Shown here one piece after another: positions 1-10,673 of a stretch of DNA of 64,000 bases; the first letter of the stretch is position 1; each line of letters begins with the position of its first letter. The stretch is from contig NW_019173934.1 in the NCBI RefSeq assembly GCF_001642475.1, forward strand, positions 248,001 through 312,000. Direction: 5' to 3'. Source of the DNA: Fonsecaea monophora. Its lineage: Eukaryota; Ascomycota; Eurotiomycetes; Chaetothyriales; Herpotrichiellaceae. The translations under genes were made by a program, and so were the position numbers. The notes under the pieces were generated by a model. That model had not been told where the DNA came from, made no database searches, and saw only the letters and a list, made by a program, of their open reading frames with translations.

Positions 1-1
1 G

Positions 2-297
2 TCGGCCCGTTTGGCGTTGAGTGAAGACCATGCTCGTATGTTTCTCGACCCTCTATTGTTCACAACTGCGGCTTGCTAACCGGGGAATCGACCACAGACA
101 ACGAAGGTCGAGCTGCCGATATTGAACGCCACAAATCCGACAGCGTCGAGAAAGCCAAGACTGGTCGAGGGGAATGGAAGCCCGAGCTGGCCTCTCAAAG
201 CGAGCAGGCCACGCGTGGTGACAAACATAACCTGACAATGGAACAAATGCAAAAGTTGGCCAAGGAGAAGGGCGAGCAGGAGGGAAAAGCCAAATAA
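2..297 (+). CDS. 3' end of a small conserved fungal protein, probably mitochondrial (partial at left edge)
   Basis: Two exons are visible, 2..35 and 98..297, joined over a 62-nt intron with a GTATGT donor at 36, a GCTAAC branch point and a CACAG acceptor ending at 97. The spliced frame reads SARLALSEDHA-HNEGRAADIERHKSDS and ends in a Lys/Glu-rich tail (EKGEQEGKAK) before TAA. The strongly hydrophilic, charged segment with an EDHxxNEGRxADIERHK-like pattern resembles small Pezizomycotina proteins thought to be mitochondrial; that resemblance is from memory and no function is known to me. The start codon and any targeting peptide lie left of the window. An apparent TTG start at 73 is inside the intron and is not real. 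Confidence 0.6.
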
Positions 298-789
298 GAG
301 GCGGCCGAGCAGAGCCACAAGAGTCAAGTGGTGGAAGTGAATACTGTATTACGAGGTCGTGGTTGAGTTCAATGCAGGGTAAAAGAGAAAAGATCGCACA
401 GTTGGTCGTAGAGCACCCAAACTGCGACATCAAAAAGCGAGAGAATTGAAGTCTTCTGGGATGGCAAAGCAGAACCACATCAACCAAACCCAACAGACGA
501 GCGCTCTGGCGTCGATAATTTGTACATATTGACTTTCAACGTCCAGAATTAAAAAAAAAAACTTCTCCATGTTGACACTGCGTCTTGAACTGAACTCGTT
601 ATTATGATCATATTTCTAAAATGGTTGCATTAATCCGTGCTATGATGACCAGTCTTACCATCATAGATATACCCCGGCACCATACCTACATATCCAGCTG
701 TGTATCTGCAGCATCTTACCCTAGATTCCCCCCCGATATACGAGTAGTTAGTCCAATCCTTCGTCAATCCCGTCATCAATCGTCCGTCG
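298..789. other. Intergenic, convergent 3' flanks
   Basis: Lies between two gene 3' ends. It holds an A-rich tract (about 550-561) but no gene or RNA that I can support. Confidence 0.6.
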
Positions 790-2625
790 TTAGAGCATGT
801 ACCTGAAACCCGAGCCACCCTCGCCGCCTCCAATCTTTCTCGCTCCACCAATCAGAGTCTCTTGGGCGTCTTCATCTCCCCCGGGTCCGGCCCCAGGGTC
901 CTCGTCTTCTTTACTACTCACCATCTCATACTCCCCGCCCAACCCGGGCTCTTTGTTCGCAAATCCATTCCTCTTGTTCTCGCGCTGCAGGACCAATCTC
1001 AACACCCCGGCTAAGCCGGCGACACCGACGGCCATGAACGCGGCACATACAGCCATGCCTTGAACGTACAGCGGGCCCTGGCTCTTGGGGAACAGATGCA
1101 CCCCGATCAGCGGGCCACACTGACCGATGACGTTCAGAATGGTCAGGCCGGTCCCCTTCCCCGTGGCTGTGGCTTGGTTGTTCAGTGTCCACGTGATGAT
1201 GAGGGTGACTGAGGAGAAGAGTCCCATCGCCGCCCCGTATACGCTCACATAGCGGATCGTGATACTCCCAGCCTCCCCCAGGGACTCGTGTAAATATCCC
1301 GCGATGGCGATCCCGGCGTACGAAATGGCGCTGAGCAGAGCGACACCCATGAGAAACAGGGACCTCGAGTCGTGGATTTTATCGCTGTATTTGCCCACCA
1401 AAAGGACAAAGAAGAAGGCGAACAGGTACGGTGGAGCTGCTAAAGCTTGCGAGGTTAGAGGAGAAAAAGACATGCTGTTGATAATGGTAGGTAGGAAGAC
1501 CGGGAGGGAGCTGAATGAGACATTCACGCTGAGGAACATGAGGGCCGTCAGGTACGATTTCGGATCGAGAATTGTGGTGACGATTTCTTTGACGTTGATC
1601 CGTTGGGCTAATGACATGGTCCCCGAGGCGTGGGATGGCTCGTGAGAGTGAGAGCCATGGCTGTCTTCGGCTCGTAGTCTCATGACCGCCACTTTCCTCT
1701 CCCGCGCCGTCAAATACCGGGCCTTCGATGGCGAATCTGGAATCCAATACCACGCGGCCACGGCCGTGATGATGGACGGGAACCCTTCAACCAAGAACAA
1801 CGCTCTCCAGGGAGCAATAGGTCCATTCTGGCTCAGCTTGACAATCACCCATGCTAGGGACCCGGCGAAGCTTGTCGCCAGCGGCGCAGCGGAGATTTGC
1901 AGTCCGACTCGGTAGGCCAGTTCGGAGCGCTTGTAAAAGTACGTCATGTAGAAAGGGACACCCGGTCCAAAGGCGGCTTCTGTGATGCCCAGGATACCAC
2001 GGAGGACGAGCAATTGGCCAAACGATGTGGTCAGACTTTGTAGGCTCGCAACGAGGCCCCATGACAGCACACAGAGTGGTATGTAGATGTGAGCGGGAAG
2101 TATCCGGTAAAGCAAGATCATCCACTCAAATCCAATATACGTGATATAGAACGCCGTGAGGAGCCAGTCGTACTGCGCCGACGAGAGAGAAAGGTCCTTT
2201 TCCAATCCCGCGATTCGAGCGTTGCCGATGTTAGAGCGGTCGAGGAAGCTCAGCATGTAGAGAAAGCCCAGGAAAAAGACCAATTTGCGGTCCAGCTTGC
2301 GCAACAGAGCCGTCTCTTCCTCGACTGTGTAATCTTTGGATTGTGTTGCGGTCCTCCGCAAGCGTCGTTTGAAATATTCTTCATCTTCCTCGTCCGAATC
2401 GCTGTCTCTGTCGGATAACTCATCCTCTGTCCCTACATTTTCTATCTGTGGAGGTGCATGGTGCAGTTTTCGCAGCTCGACGCCCTCTGACTCGATCTCG
2501 CGAGACGTACGAGTCTGCGCAACGGCTGTCTCGTCGCGAATAGCCTCTGGGGCGGGGATTGCAGAGGATAGGGTAAGTCTTGAGCTCGAAGGTCGCTCGT
2601 TGGGTGTGGACGCCGACGAGGACAT
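790..2625 (-). CDS. MFS transporter, allantoate-permease-like (anion:cation symporter family)
   Basis: Single-exon gene of 611 aa. The first ~105 residues are a hydrophilic, acidic cytosolic N-terminus (Asp/Glu run near 70-85). Then come about 12 hydrophobic segments with the family hallmark LSFLDRSNIGNARIAGL at about 125-141. This is typical of the Dal5/Tna1-type MFS group, which imports small organic anions such as allantoate, nicotinate or vitamins in symport with protons. Loop motifs (WRALFLVEG, WYWIPDSPSKARYL at about 280-310) also match this group. The substrate cannot be told from sequence. It is divergently oriented from the GPI-protein gene, with 1.4 kb between them. The start at 2625 is the first ATG and gives normal length. 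Confidence 0.9.
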   Translation of the reverse strand: MSSSASTPNERPSSSRLTLSSAIPAPEAIRDETAVAQTRTSREIESEGVELRKLHHAPPQIENVGTEDELSDRDSDSDEEDEEYFKRRLRRTATQSKDYTVEEETALLRKLDRKLVFFLGFLYMLSFLDRSNIGNARIAGLEKDLSLSSAQYDWLLTAFYITYIGFEWMILLYRILPAHIYIPLCVLSWGLVASLQSLTTSFGQLLVLRGILGITEAAFGPGVPFYMTYFYKRSELAYRVGLQISAAPLATSFAGSLAWVIVKLSQNGPIAPWRALFLVEGFPSIITAVAAWYWIPDSPSKARYLTARERKVAVMRLRAEDSHGSHSHEPSHASGTMSLAQRINVKEIVTTILDPKSYLTALMFLSVNVSFSSLPVFLPTIINSMSFSPLTSQALAAPPYLFAFFFVLLVGKYSDKIHDSRSLFLMGVALLSAISYAGIAIAGYLHESLGEAGSITIRYVSVYGAAMGLFSSVTLIITWTLNNQATATGKGTGLTILNVIGQCGPLIGVHLFPKSQGPLYVQGMAVCAAFMAVGVAGLAGVLRLVLQRENKRNGFANKEPGLGGEYEMVSSKEDEDPGAGPGGDEDAQETLIGGARKIGGGEGGSGFRYML

Positions 2626-4055
2626 GGTTGTGCACGCAGTGGCACCAGCGCTGCTATCGCATAGGCTTGTTTGGGTGCTTGGGAGTCTCCATTGGATGTG
2701 AAGCGAGTCAAATCAGGCTTCCTGGGCTTCAGGACGCCTGCACTGGAACATGTCGGCTTGTGTGGTTTGTTGATTTCTACCACCGTGCCTCGTACCTCGC
2801 AGCAACTTTGGAGTGGTACGAGTAGCTAGTAACTTCGTTGCTCTGGGTGTAGCTCTAGCTGAGGCGTCAGCGTTATCGGTGAGGGCTGCGGGGGATCATC
2901 GGCCATCGGCCATCGGCCGAGTGCCTGGAGAAGCCCCAGGGAAAGTCTTCCGGAGGGGCACAGAATGCTTGCTCCTCGTCCTGCCGGTGCCAGCCTTGTG
3001 AAGGTCTGGATTGTGTACTTGGTATACCACTCTTGTACCGAGCATAGCGGGAAGTATCTACCTGGTGCTGCGTCATCCGTCCACCATAGGCTGATCACGC
3101 GGCACCGAGGAGATTCTTTTGCTTTGAATCGCACTACTACTTCCACACCTTTAGAAAAAAGGAGACACCGTCTTGTCCCCTAATGGTGGGCCTGATCTGA
3201 ATCTCGGAGCAAAATTTCCCGTCGCATTTCGTTTCTCCACATTTTGAGATGATCTTGCCAGGTACCAGGGGATGAACAGGGACGAGAATGAGCCAATGTG
3301 ATCATCAAGCAGCTTCCTCTGACTATCACCCAGTTCTCCTCGTCCAGAATAGCCTCATTACTACTCACAACCTACTGCGTATAGACAGGAGTGAGACCAA
3401 TGCTCGTATTCTCGCACGAATCGACAGCTCGAATGTCTTGCTCTCCCCTTCTCCTGCTCCTGGTTTCAGCTCCTGTTCCAAGTGCTCAGGCAAGCCTCTC
3501 ATTTACTACCCCAGGCGAATGTTACCTGGCCAGCTCGGGTATCGACTGTTGGCTTTCGCCTGGGAACGGCGCCAACGGGGAGTCAAATTATTAATAAGGC
3601 CCTCCAGACTAGCCTCTGTGGCCTGCCTGGCAATCCAGGGCGTGCCAGGGGAAAAGTATCGTATTGTCGCGCAGCCAATTTCCCAAACCGATGAAACACG
3701 GGGTCGAAAGCGGAGGCCGTGAGGCTGAGCGAAAAACTCAACCGCCATCGACTACTACGACGTAGTGGACATGCCACCACAGACTCCTGTCTAGAACCTT
3801 TTATTCTGCTTTGCTCCGCCTCTTTAGAATAGAACTTGAAGGTTTCTCCTTCTTTACACTCGTTTTGGTCATTACTTCTCACACCACCTCCAGCTGGCCT
3901 GTTGTTTGGGAGTTTGTCATTCCTCGTCACTCACTTGCTCGAGACGTATATCCGTGCTCACTACAGTCACTCTTTACGGCCTTTTCTACGACTTGCACGC
4001 CTTGCAGGTAAATTGAAAACGAATCTTTGCAAAGAGACATCGAATCGATCCAAAA
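2626..4055. other. Intergenic, divergent promoter region
   Basis: 1.4 kb between the MFS gene (minus) and the GPI-protein gene (plus). The open frames here are short, overlap one another on both strands and show no family signal. It presumably holds the promoters and 5' UTRs of both genes. Confidence 0.55.
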
Positions 4056-5116
4056 ATGCCTTCGCTCTCTACTTCGCTCTTCGTCGCCGGCCTGGCGACA
4101 TTGGCCCAGGCATTTACCGCCCCTGGTGCACAAACCTGGGGCCCTCTGCTCACTCCAGATGTGTCATCTGTATGTCTTTTTCATCACGCCTGAGGGCGTA
4201 GCTGTGGAGTGGGATCTGACAAGATAATGCAGCCAGTCACCCAAGGCGAACAATTCACCGTGACCTGGGATCCTGAGAAGCACCCAACCGACGGCGTCAC
4301 CGTCAGTCTCGTTCTCTGCCACGGACCCAGCACCAACTGCGTCCTCCAAGACACGGCCATTGCGGAGGGACTTCCGGCGGCTCAGAAGTCCTTCGATTGG
4401 GACGTTCCTTGCGACTTGGAGGCCGGCACTCAGAACACTCCGACGGGATATGGTATGCTAGTCATTGTGGACGGCACTGGAGAATTCCAATGTAAGAAGA
4501 CCCAGAACAACCCCCCCTCCCTTTGGAGGATCGCATTGCCTCCCGGTTCAAATTCATCACAAAGGATATAGAAGCGAACAAAAAGGGCTGACATTCCCGG
4601 TGTGACACGATAGATTCGACTCAATTCTCCGTCCTCGAGGGCAAGAGCTGCTCGGGCTCTGGTTCCAGCTCCAGTTCCAGCTCCGGCTCGAGCTCATCCT
4701 CTTCCAAGATCTCCGTCTCGGCAACCACCGTCACCGGCAGCAGCGGCACCTCCATCATCCTAGGCCCCCCCGCGTACCAGACCGGCACCAACACGTGGGG
4801 CGCCTCGGGTAACTCGTCGTGGGCCACCACCGCGACCCCGACCGGCAGCAACGGCTGGAACGGCGGCGCGACATCCACCCCCGTCTCCTCCTCGGACTGG
4901 GGTAACTACAGCACCCTCCCCGGCATCACCGTCATCGCCACGGAGAGCACCCTGACCACCGCCCCCAGCGGTGGCTCGACCGTCGCCGCCGAGAGTACCG
5001 GAACGGCCTCGGGCCCCGCCGCCAGCGCATCCGCCTTTGACGGCGGCGCCGGACGAGTCGGCTACAGCGCCGCAGGCCTGGTGATCGCAGGCGCCGTCGC
5101 TGTTCTCGCTCTGTAG
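4056..5116 (+). CDS. Kre9/Knh1-like Ser/Thr-rich GPI-anchored cell-surface protein
   Basis: Exons 4056..4169, 4233..4491 and 4614..5116 give 291 aa. Residues 1-19 form a signal peptide (hydrophobic LFVAGLATLAQA). Residues ~25-125 carry the Ser/Thr-rich GPI-anchored family domain related to yeast Kre9/Knh1 (TPVTQGEQFTVTWDP-like start, ending in YSTQFSVLEG). This is followed by a Ser run and a low-complexity Ser/Thr/Gly stalk. The C-terminus is a short hydrophobic tail (AAGLVIAGAVAVLAL) after small residues, as expected for GPI attachment. Such proteins are secreted to the membrane or wall and take part in beta-glucan assembly or adhesion; the exact role here is unknown. Both introns have standard GTATGT/GTAAGA donors and TAG or CAG acceptors, and the joined frame restores the family sequence. 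Confidence 0.88.
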
Positions 5117-5741
5117 AAAGGGCGAAACGAGGCCCTAGAAGTTGTGATAGGGAGGGAACGAGGGAGAGGCGCCGAAAGAGTCATTTGGGATGTGTGTGCG
5201 TGTATGTGTATGTTAATTCTCGTGGCATCACCACACCCCAAGGCATTGCATTCAGGTAATCATTGGTACCTAAGTAATCGTGCAAAACAACGTCCCCCTG
5301 TGCCTGCTCTTCTCTTTTCAAATACCCGAAGCAAGCTAGCTGTGCACATGTGTATGAGTGTGTTATACTCGGTGCAGAGGAGGTTAACGCATGGTCGAAT
5401 AAGAAACGAAAAGATCGACGAGTGTTCTGAGCGTCATTGAGTTGTCCCTACGAAGGTGCATTCGAGGTATGTATGCCCCTCCTTTTCGGATGGCAAGCGT
5501 GTCACAGTCTCTAGATTGAACAGTCGCAAAGTAGTCAACAAGGTATATTCTTGTGGCTCAGTAGACCAGCTACGAGCCATATCATTCATGATCATCGTCA
5601 TTATACCAATCCAATCCTGTTGAAGTTTCCCAGGCACATCCCCTCGTATTCCACACATGGTCATAACTCTGGCAAAATCATTTTCGTCTGGCCTTTGCAA
5701 CATTACTCCAATAATGCATTGACCTTTTGACATCACCTGCG
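5117..5741. other. Intergenic, convergent 3' flanks
   Basis: Between the convergent GPI-protein and Pro-rich genes. It contains a short TG-rich tract near 5191-5212. A 103-codon frame on the minus strand (5434-5745) has no recognisable content and is treated as 3' UTR of the Pro-rich gene. Confidence 0.5.
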
Positions 5742-6680
5742 TCACTCGCGATACGCAGGTGGAGGATCGCGCATATCCATGTCATCGCCCCTGTACCGAC
5801 TGGAGTACGAGCTCGACTTTCCTCTGTCGCTCTTTTCACTGCCGTAGGGTCGGTATCTACCAGGAGTCTCGGCATCGAGTTCTACGTACCCTTCTCGCGG
5901 TGGGGGTGTAGGCTTGTGTGCCGGTGTGACGTTGATTTGAGGTTGTGAGTAGGTATGCTGGAGACCGTTCTCTCCTCCGTTAGGCTGGTGATACTGCGGC
6001 CGTTGCTGCGTGGGCATTGAGTTCTCCCGTACCCGCTGGAATTCCTTTCGCCCCCCGTCGTAGTACTCTCGTGCTTCTCCCGGCTTTTTCTGGTCGCGAG
6101 GCATCTCCGGTGGATACATATCATGCTGGATCTTGCCTGTCTTCATGTCAATGTGCACGCCGGGCGGCGGATACACTGTGGCAGGACGCTGCAGAGGTGG
6201 AGGGACAAAGTTGGCGTTGATATTGTTCTGCGGAGGGGGACTGCCTTGCCACTGAGGCTGAGGCTGAGAAGGTCGCTGCTGCTGCTGTTGTGATGGTGGT
6301 CCTTGCGGCCACGTCCCGTAGCTTTGTAGCGGACCTTGTTGAGGCGGGAGGCCCTGTTGTGGTTGTGGGTGCCACATTGGCGCATTTGCGACCGCTACCG
6401 GCATTATCGGTGGTCGATTCTGTGGAGGTGGTGCGCTGTATGGTCGAGGCGGACCGCCGGGCTGTTGAGGTGGACGCAGCTGCTGTTGCTGGTACGGTCG
6501 AGAGGGACGGTTCGGGCTGGGGTCATCATAGTGGTGCGGGCGGTGGTGATCTTCCCGAGAATGACGCCGTCTTCTCCTTCGTCTCTCACGATCCCTCTCT
6601 TGTTCCTCTTTGCTGTCGTTGTGGATTTCTTTCAGTAGATACCCTGCCGCGACAAGTTCGAGGCCGCCTAGAATAACCAT
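5742..6680 (-). CDS. Pro/Gln-rich low-complexity protein with short hydrophobic N-terminus
   Basis: Single-exon frame; starting at the ATG at 6680 it encodes 312 aa. It opens with a short hydrophobic stretch (MVILGGLELVAAGYLL), then a highly charged segment with a run of seven or more Arg (about 30-45). The rest is low-complexity sequence rich in Pro, Gln, Tyr and Arg with PPQ/QQQ repeats. The C-terminus is PPPAYRE, a PPxY-type motif that could bind WW domains of Rsp5-type ubiquitin ligases or their adaptors (inference). The frame stays open upstream to an ATG at 6824 (360 aa). I prefer 6680 because the hydrophobic start followed by a basic block looks like a membrane anchor and the upstream 48 residues look like UTR. 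I do not recognise a named family. Confidence 0.65.
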   Translation of the reverse strand: MVILGGLELVAAGYLLKEIHNDSKEEQERDRERRRRRRRHSREDHHRPHHYDDPSPNRPSRPYQQQQLRPPQQPGGPPRPYSAPPPQNRPPIMPVAVANAPMWHPQPQQGLPPQQGPLQSYGTWPQGPPSQQQQQRPSQPQPQWQGSPPPQNNINANFVPPPLQRPATVYPPPGVHIDMKTGKIQHDMYPPEMPRDQKKPGEAREYYDGGRKEFQRVRENSMPTQQRPQYHQPNGGENGLQHTYSQPQINVTPAHKPTPPPREGYVELDAETPGRYRPYGSEKSDRGKSSSYSSRYRGDDMDMRDPPPAYRE

Positions 6681-7826
6681 GGTTCCAACCTCCGAGGTGT
6701 TCTTTTGATGGATTTGTTGTTGACGGAAGGCCGGGTCGATGAGCTCAGACAACGAAGGGGTTCCTTGGAGAGAAAAGTGAATGCCAGACACGACAAGTAT
6801 GTGGGAAGAAGACAGGTTGAACAAAATATGCCTTGCCCTCAGAGCCGCCGGGCTGGGGAGGCTGTGTTGCAGACTTTATTCGCAGTCGCCGTCTCATTCA
6901 GCTGCGGCTGACTTTGGACTAGTGATCTAATTATTCCCATAATCACGTGGGGCTTTCTGCCGCCCTCCCCTGCCACCTTCATGCATGAGGGGAACTTCCA
7001 CAACCTTTCTGTCAACTTCCTCCATACGGAGTATTCTGTCCTTGTACGTGACGACTAATCGGGAACTTGGCAGGTCGATTATCAAAGTGTAAAGCTAGAA
7101 TGCCCCGCTGTTTGCATGAGGAAGAGGCACCTTCCGCAGGTTCCGATCCAGGAAGAGAAGATCTTGACGCAAGTCATTCTACCCTACATAATGATGGAGG
7201 CTTCCGGTCTTGGGCCGGACTGTGTGGATCGGACGAGGCTACAGATGGTGGGCGATGCGCTGATCAAAAGGTCCTCCCACTGCCAAAAGAGACCGACGAA
7301 GTTGGGTCATGCCATCGGACACATGGCGCTCCGATCAGCGCGATAGGTGCATGTTGCTTGGATATGACTCACTTTTCCAGCGGGACGAACGATTCCACCC
7401 TTTCTCGATATATATCTGAGTATAGGGTATACGAGGCAGAGTATTTCGCTGCGGCGAACAATATCGCTTTCTGCACCAATACCACAGACCAATAGTCGAC
7501 AACAAAAAGTAGAAAAGTTTGTACGAGGTACCTGGTAGGCTAAAGCGTTAGAAGGTCCGGGGGGGCTGGTAACATTATGGGGAAGCAGATCAAGTGTAAA
7601 TCACGTGACCAGGTTGTCAATCGGCCAATCGGATATGCCACCGCTACTCAACCAATAAAATACGCGTCTTTTCGGACATCCTTGCCCCGTATCTACTGTC
7701 CATGTGAATCGACGGCAGAACTGTCGGCCTCCTGCACTTACAGTGGCCTTCCCAGCGAGTGTCTGGTCGTGTTCTAGTAATGATCAAGAAGATGTACCCT
7801 ACCTGCGACCCTGATACTTGTCCGCC
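6681..7826. other. Intergenic, divergent promoter region of Pro-rich gene and BVMO-1
   Basis: 1.1 kb. It includes CACGTG-core sites at about 6944 and 7603 and a double CAATCGG (about 7618-7632) that provides CCAAT-type boxes about 200 bp before the BVMO-1 start. Two overlapping frames (7067-7495 and 7116-7346) have no family signal and I do not call them genes. Confidence 0.5.
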
Positions 7827-10434
7827 ATGGTCAAAGAGATTATCGATGGTGCTCCCCCATTTTCCTTCTCCCCGGGCGGAAAACACTATGCCGAGATTGC
7901 TCGGGAGGCATTAACCGATGAGGCTCCGGTAGAGTGAGACTATCCGCTGTGGTGTATAGAGACTATGACAGTCGTGTAGCTTAGGTCGCCATCATGTTTA
8001 GCAACTTGGGCCCCAGGTTTGTTCAAACATTTTCTTTTGGTACACAGCTTTCGAGATTGGAAGTATCAACTAAAAATGGAGGTCGGTCAGGGAACCACCT
8101 GCTTGTTGATTGTGTCAGATGTGCTGATACGGTCATCGTGTCTTCTAGGGAGAAAAGCAGGTCAAAAAGGCCAACAGAGAGCAAGTGCCTATGCATGAAC
8201 GTCCCGCGCGGTACGGGTGGCCAACCACCAATGACCGAGGGTATACCATCAACGAAAGACCTTCAGGTCCAATTAGGCCCATGAAGGTGATCTGCGTCGG
8301 TGCGGGTGCTTCAGGTATTAGCCTAGCCAAGTCTGCGCGGGATCTCAAGAATGTCGACCTGATAATATATGAAAAGAACGCTGAAGTGGCAGGGACATGG
8401 CTGGAAAACAGATATCCGTAAGTCCATCTTCTCAGTGGATACCCCTCTGGGGGAGAGCGTGTGTGCGATCCCTCGCTCGCCATCCTTCTCCATGGCCATT
8501 TGATCTGCTCAAGGCTCGACTCGCTGGAAAAAGGCTAACATGTTCAATCTTTAGAGGCTGCGCGTGTGATATTCCCAGTGTGACATATCAGTATAGCTGG
8601 GAGCCAGCGATATGGTCCAAGTTCTATTCTGAAGCTCCAGAGATTTTTCGCTACTTCAAGGGCGTGGCCGATAAATATCAATTGTACAACGCCATCAGAC
8701 TACAGCACCGGGTCGATCATGCGCAGTGGATCGCCTCGGAGGCGAAGTGGAAAGTGCAGATAACTGATCTCACGACGAACAAGAAAATTGAGGATAGCTG
8801 TGATGTCTTTGTGAATGCCATGGGATTTCTGAAGTCAGTGCGTCCAATCCACAGTTCCGATTAGGTATTGACCAACACGGCTAGTGACTGGAACTGGCCC
8901 AACATTAGTGGCCTCGATACCTTCCGAGGAGTTGTTGCACACTCTGCTGGCTATCCCGAGGACCTTTCACTTAGAGGCAAGCGAGTGGCAGTCGTCGGTA
9001 ACGGTTCTAGCGGCATCCAGCTCGTTGCCAATATACACCAAGAAGCATCACACCTATACACGTGGATCCGCTCCCCTACGTGGATCACTCCAGGATTTGC
9101 CCAAAAGTACGCTGGGCCAAATGGCGGGAACTTTGCATGTTTGTGTTCAGGAGCAGTCTTGAAAAGAGGACGTGCGCTGCTGATACATTGAGTTAGATAC
9201 CGAGAAGCAAAAGCAGCTACTGCGAGACGATCCAGAGTACTATCTAAAGTATCGCAAGGCCGTCGAGCTGGAGATGAACGGCGACTTTTTGGCTTTTCAT
9301 CTGAACACGCCTCAGTCGAATGGGGGAATGCGAGTAGGCCACCCATTGCACTTTGGAGCTTGAAACCGGCCAGAACTGACGGATTGCCATAGTATGCGGC
9401 ACGCGAAATGAGGAAGAGATTGCAAGATAGAGAAGATCTTGTGGATTCCCTCATTCCCAAGGAGTTCCCCCTGGGATGTCGACGTCCTACGTATGGTTCT
9501 ACCCTGGTCAACACTCCCTGATCGCTAACACCGTACAGGCCTGGAACTGGATACCTCGAAGCGCTACTGCAACCGAACGTGACCACATTCAAACACGGCG
9601 GCTTGACGCAGGTGACGCCCGACGGCTTCATAGATCCTGAGGGCAACGAACACAAGGTCGACGTCATCATTCTCGCAACCGGGTTCAATACCTCGTGGGT
9701 CCCACGGTTTCCCATCATTGCCAATGGTATCAACCTACAAGATATCTACCGCAAGACGCCTGTGAGCTACCTTGGAGTTGCAGCCCCTCAGATGCCAAAC
9801 TACCTCACATTCTATGGACCCTACGGACCCCTCGGCCAGGGAAGTGCCATGCCGATGATCGAGGCGTTTACCACCTATATCATCTCGGTGATCAAGAAGA
9901 TGCAGACGGATGACATCCGCGACCTCACACCGAAGCAGCGCTGCATTGACGACTATGCCGAGCATGCCGATCTCTTCAACAAGCGGATGGTCTACAGTGG
10001 ACACTGCCGCAGTTGGTTCAAAGGCAATCAGATTGATGGCCGCGTGATGCTGCATCCGGGAAGTCGTGCTCAATAGTGAGGCCCCCGACATTCTCCGTCG
10101 CCTTTGTCCTCGACCTTTTATCTTTCCTTGCCTGCTTGAACATCGGCTCCTCAGGGTTCTCCCTGTTCTCCCCCATTCATTCTGTGCAGGTATATGTTAC
10201 TAACAGACCCTCAGCCTCGAGCTCATGTCCTCGCCGCGCTACGAAGACTTCGACATCAACTACTGGTCACGAAACATGTGGGCCTGGCTCGGCAACGGCT
10301 ACTCGCTCCGCGATCTCGACGACAGTGACAAGTCGTGGTACTTGGGCCTGGTGGACGGGGTTGATGTGCAGAAAACTTTCGACGTCGACGAGATGCTGTG
10401 CCCGACGAAGCAGTCGTCGACCGCGCGATTGTGA
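7827..10434 (+). CDS. Baeyer-Villiger-type flavin monooxygenase 1 (BVMO-1)
   Basis: Exons 7827..7928, 8149..8417, 8555..8833, 8885..9138, 9197..9333, 9393..9490, 9539..10075 and 10215..10434 give 631 aa. Each junction restores family sequence (YP-GCACD, GFL-NDWNWP, RRPT-PGTGY). FAD-binding GAGASG is at about 85-90, the fingerprint-like FRGVVAHSAGYP at about 230-241 and NADPH-binding GNGSSG at about 255-260; ATGFNTSW follows. Class B enzymes of this type use NADPH and O2 to insert oxygen next to a ketone; the substrate is unknown. The ~80-residue N-terminal extension before the first Rossmann motif is typical of steroid or aryl-ketone BVMOs. Exon 1 is the least certain part: it depends on a weak GTAGAG donor and a 220-nt intron, and ATG 8191 is an alternative start. 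Confidence 0.85.
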
Positions 10435-10673
10435 AGATGAGAGTTGTAGTCAGGGAACAAGAGTCAACCCTCTTTGTGGATATTAGATTGCTAGATGTCA
10501 ATTTACGAGGGTCGCAAAAGATAGATCTATACACACACGTCTTTGCTTGGAAGTTGGTCACGTAAAAGGGATATAGTGAGCAAGTACATCGGAACTAAAC
10601 TGACGGTATCTATAAGCTTAGATCTATGCGAGACTCGATATAGACCAACTGTCGCTATCTCCAGATGGACTGT

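Noticed and set aside
4545..4562. GGTTCAAATTC resembling a tRNA B box
   Set aside because: Lies in an intron, with no A box or cloverleaf that I could fold around it.
7067..7495. 142-codon frame upstream of BVMO-1
   Set aside because: Overlaps another frame of similar quality and shows no family or compositional sign of coding.
8951..9733. 260-codon open frame antisense to BVMO-1
   Set aside because: It spans several well-supported exons and introns of BVMO-1, has no family signal, and is an expected antisense shadow.
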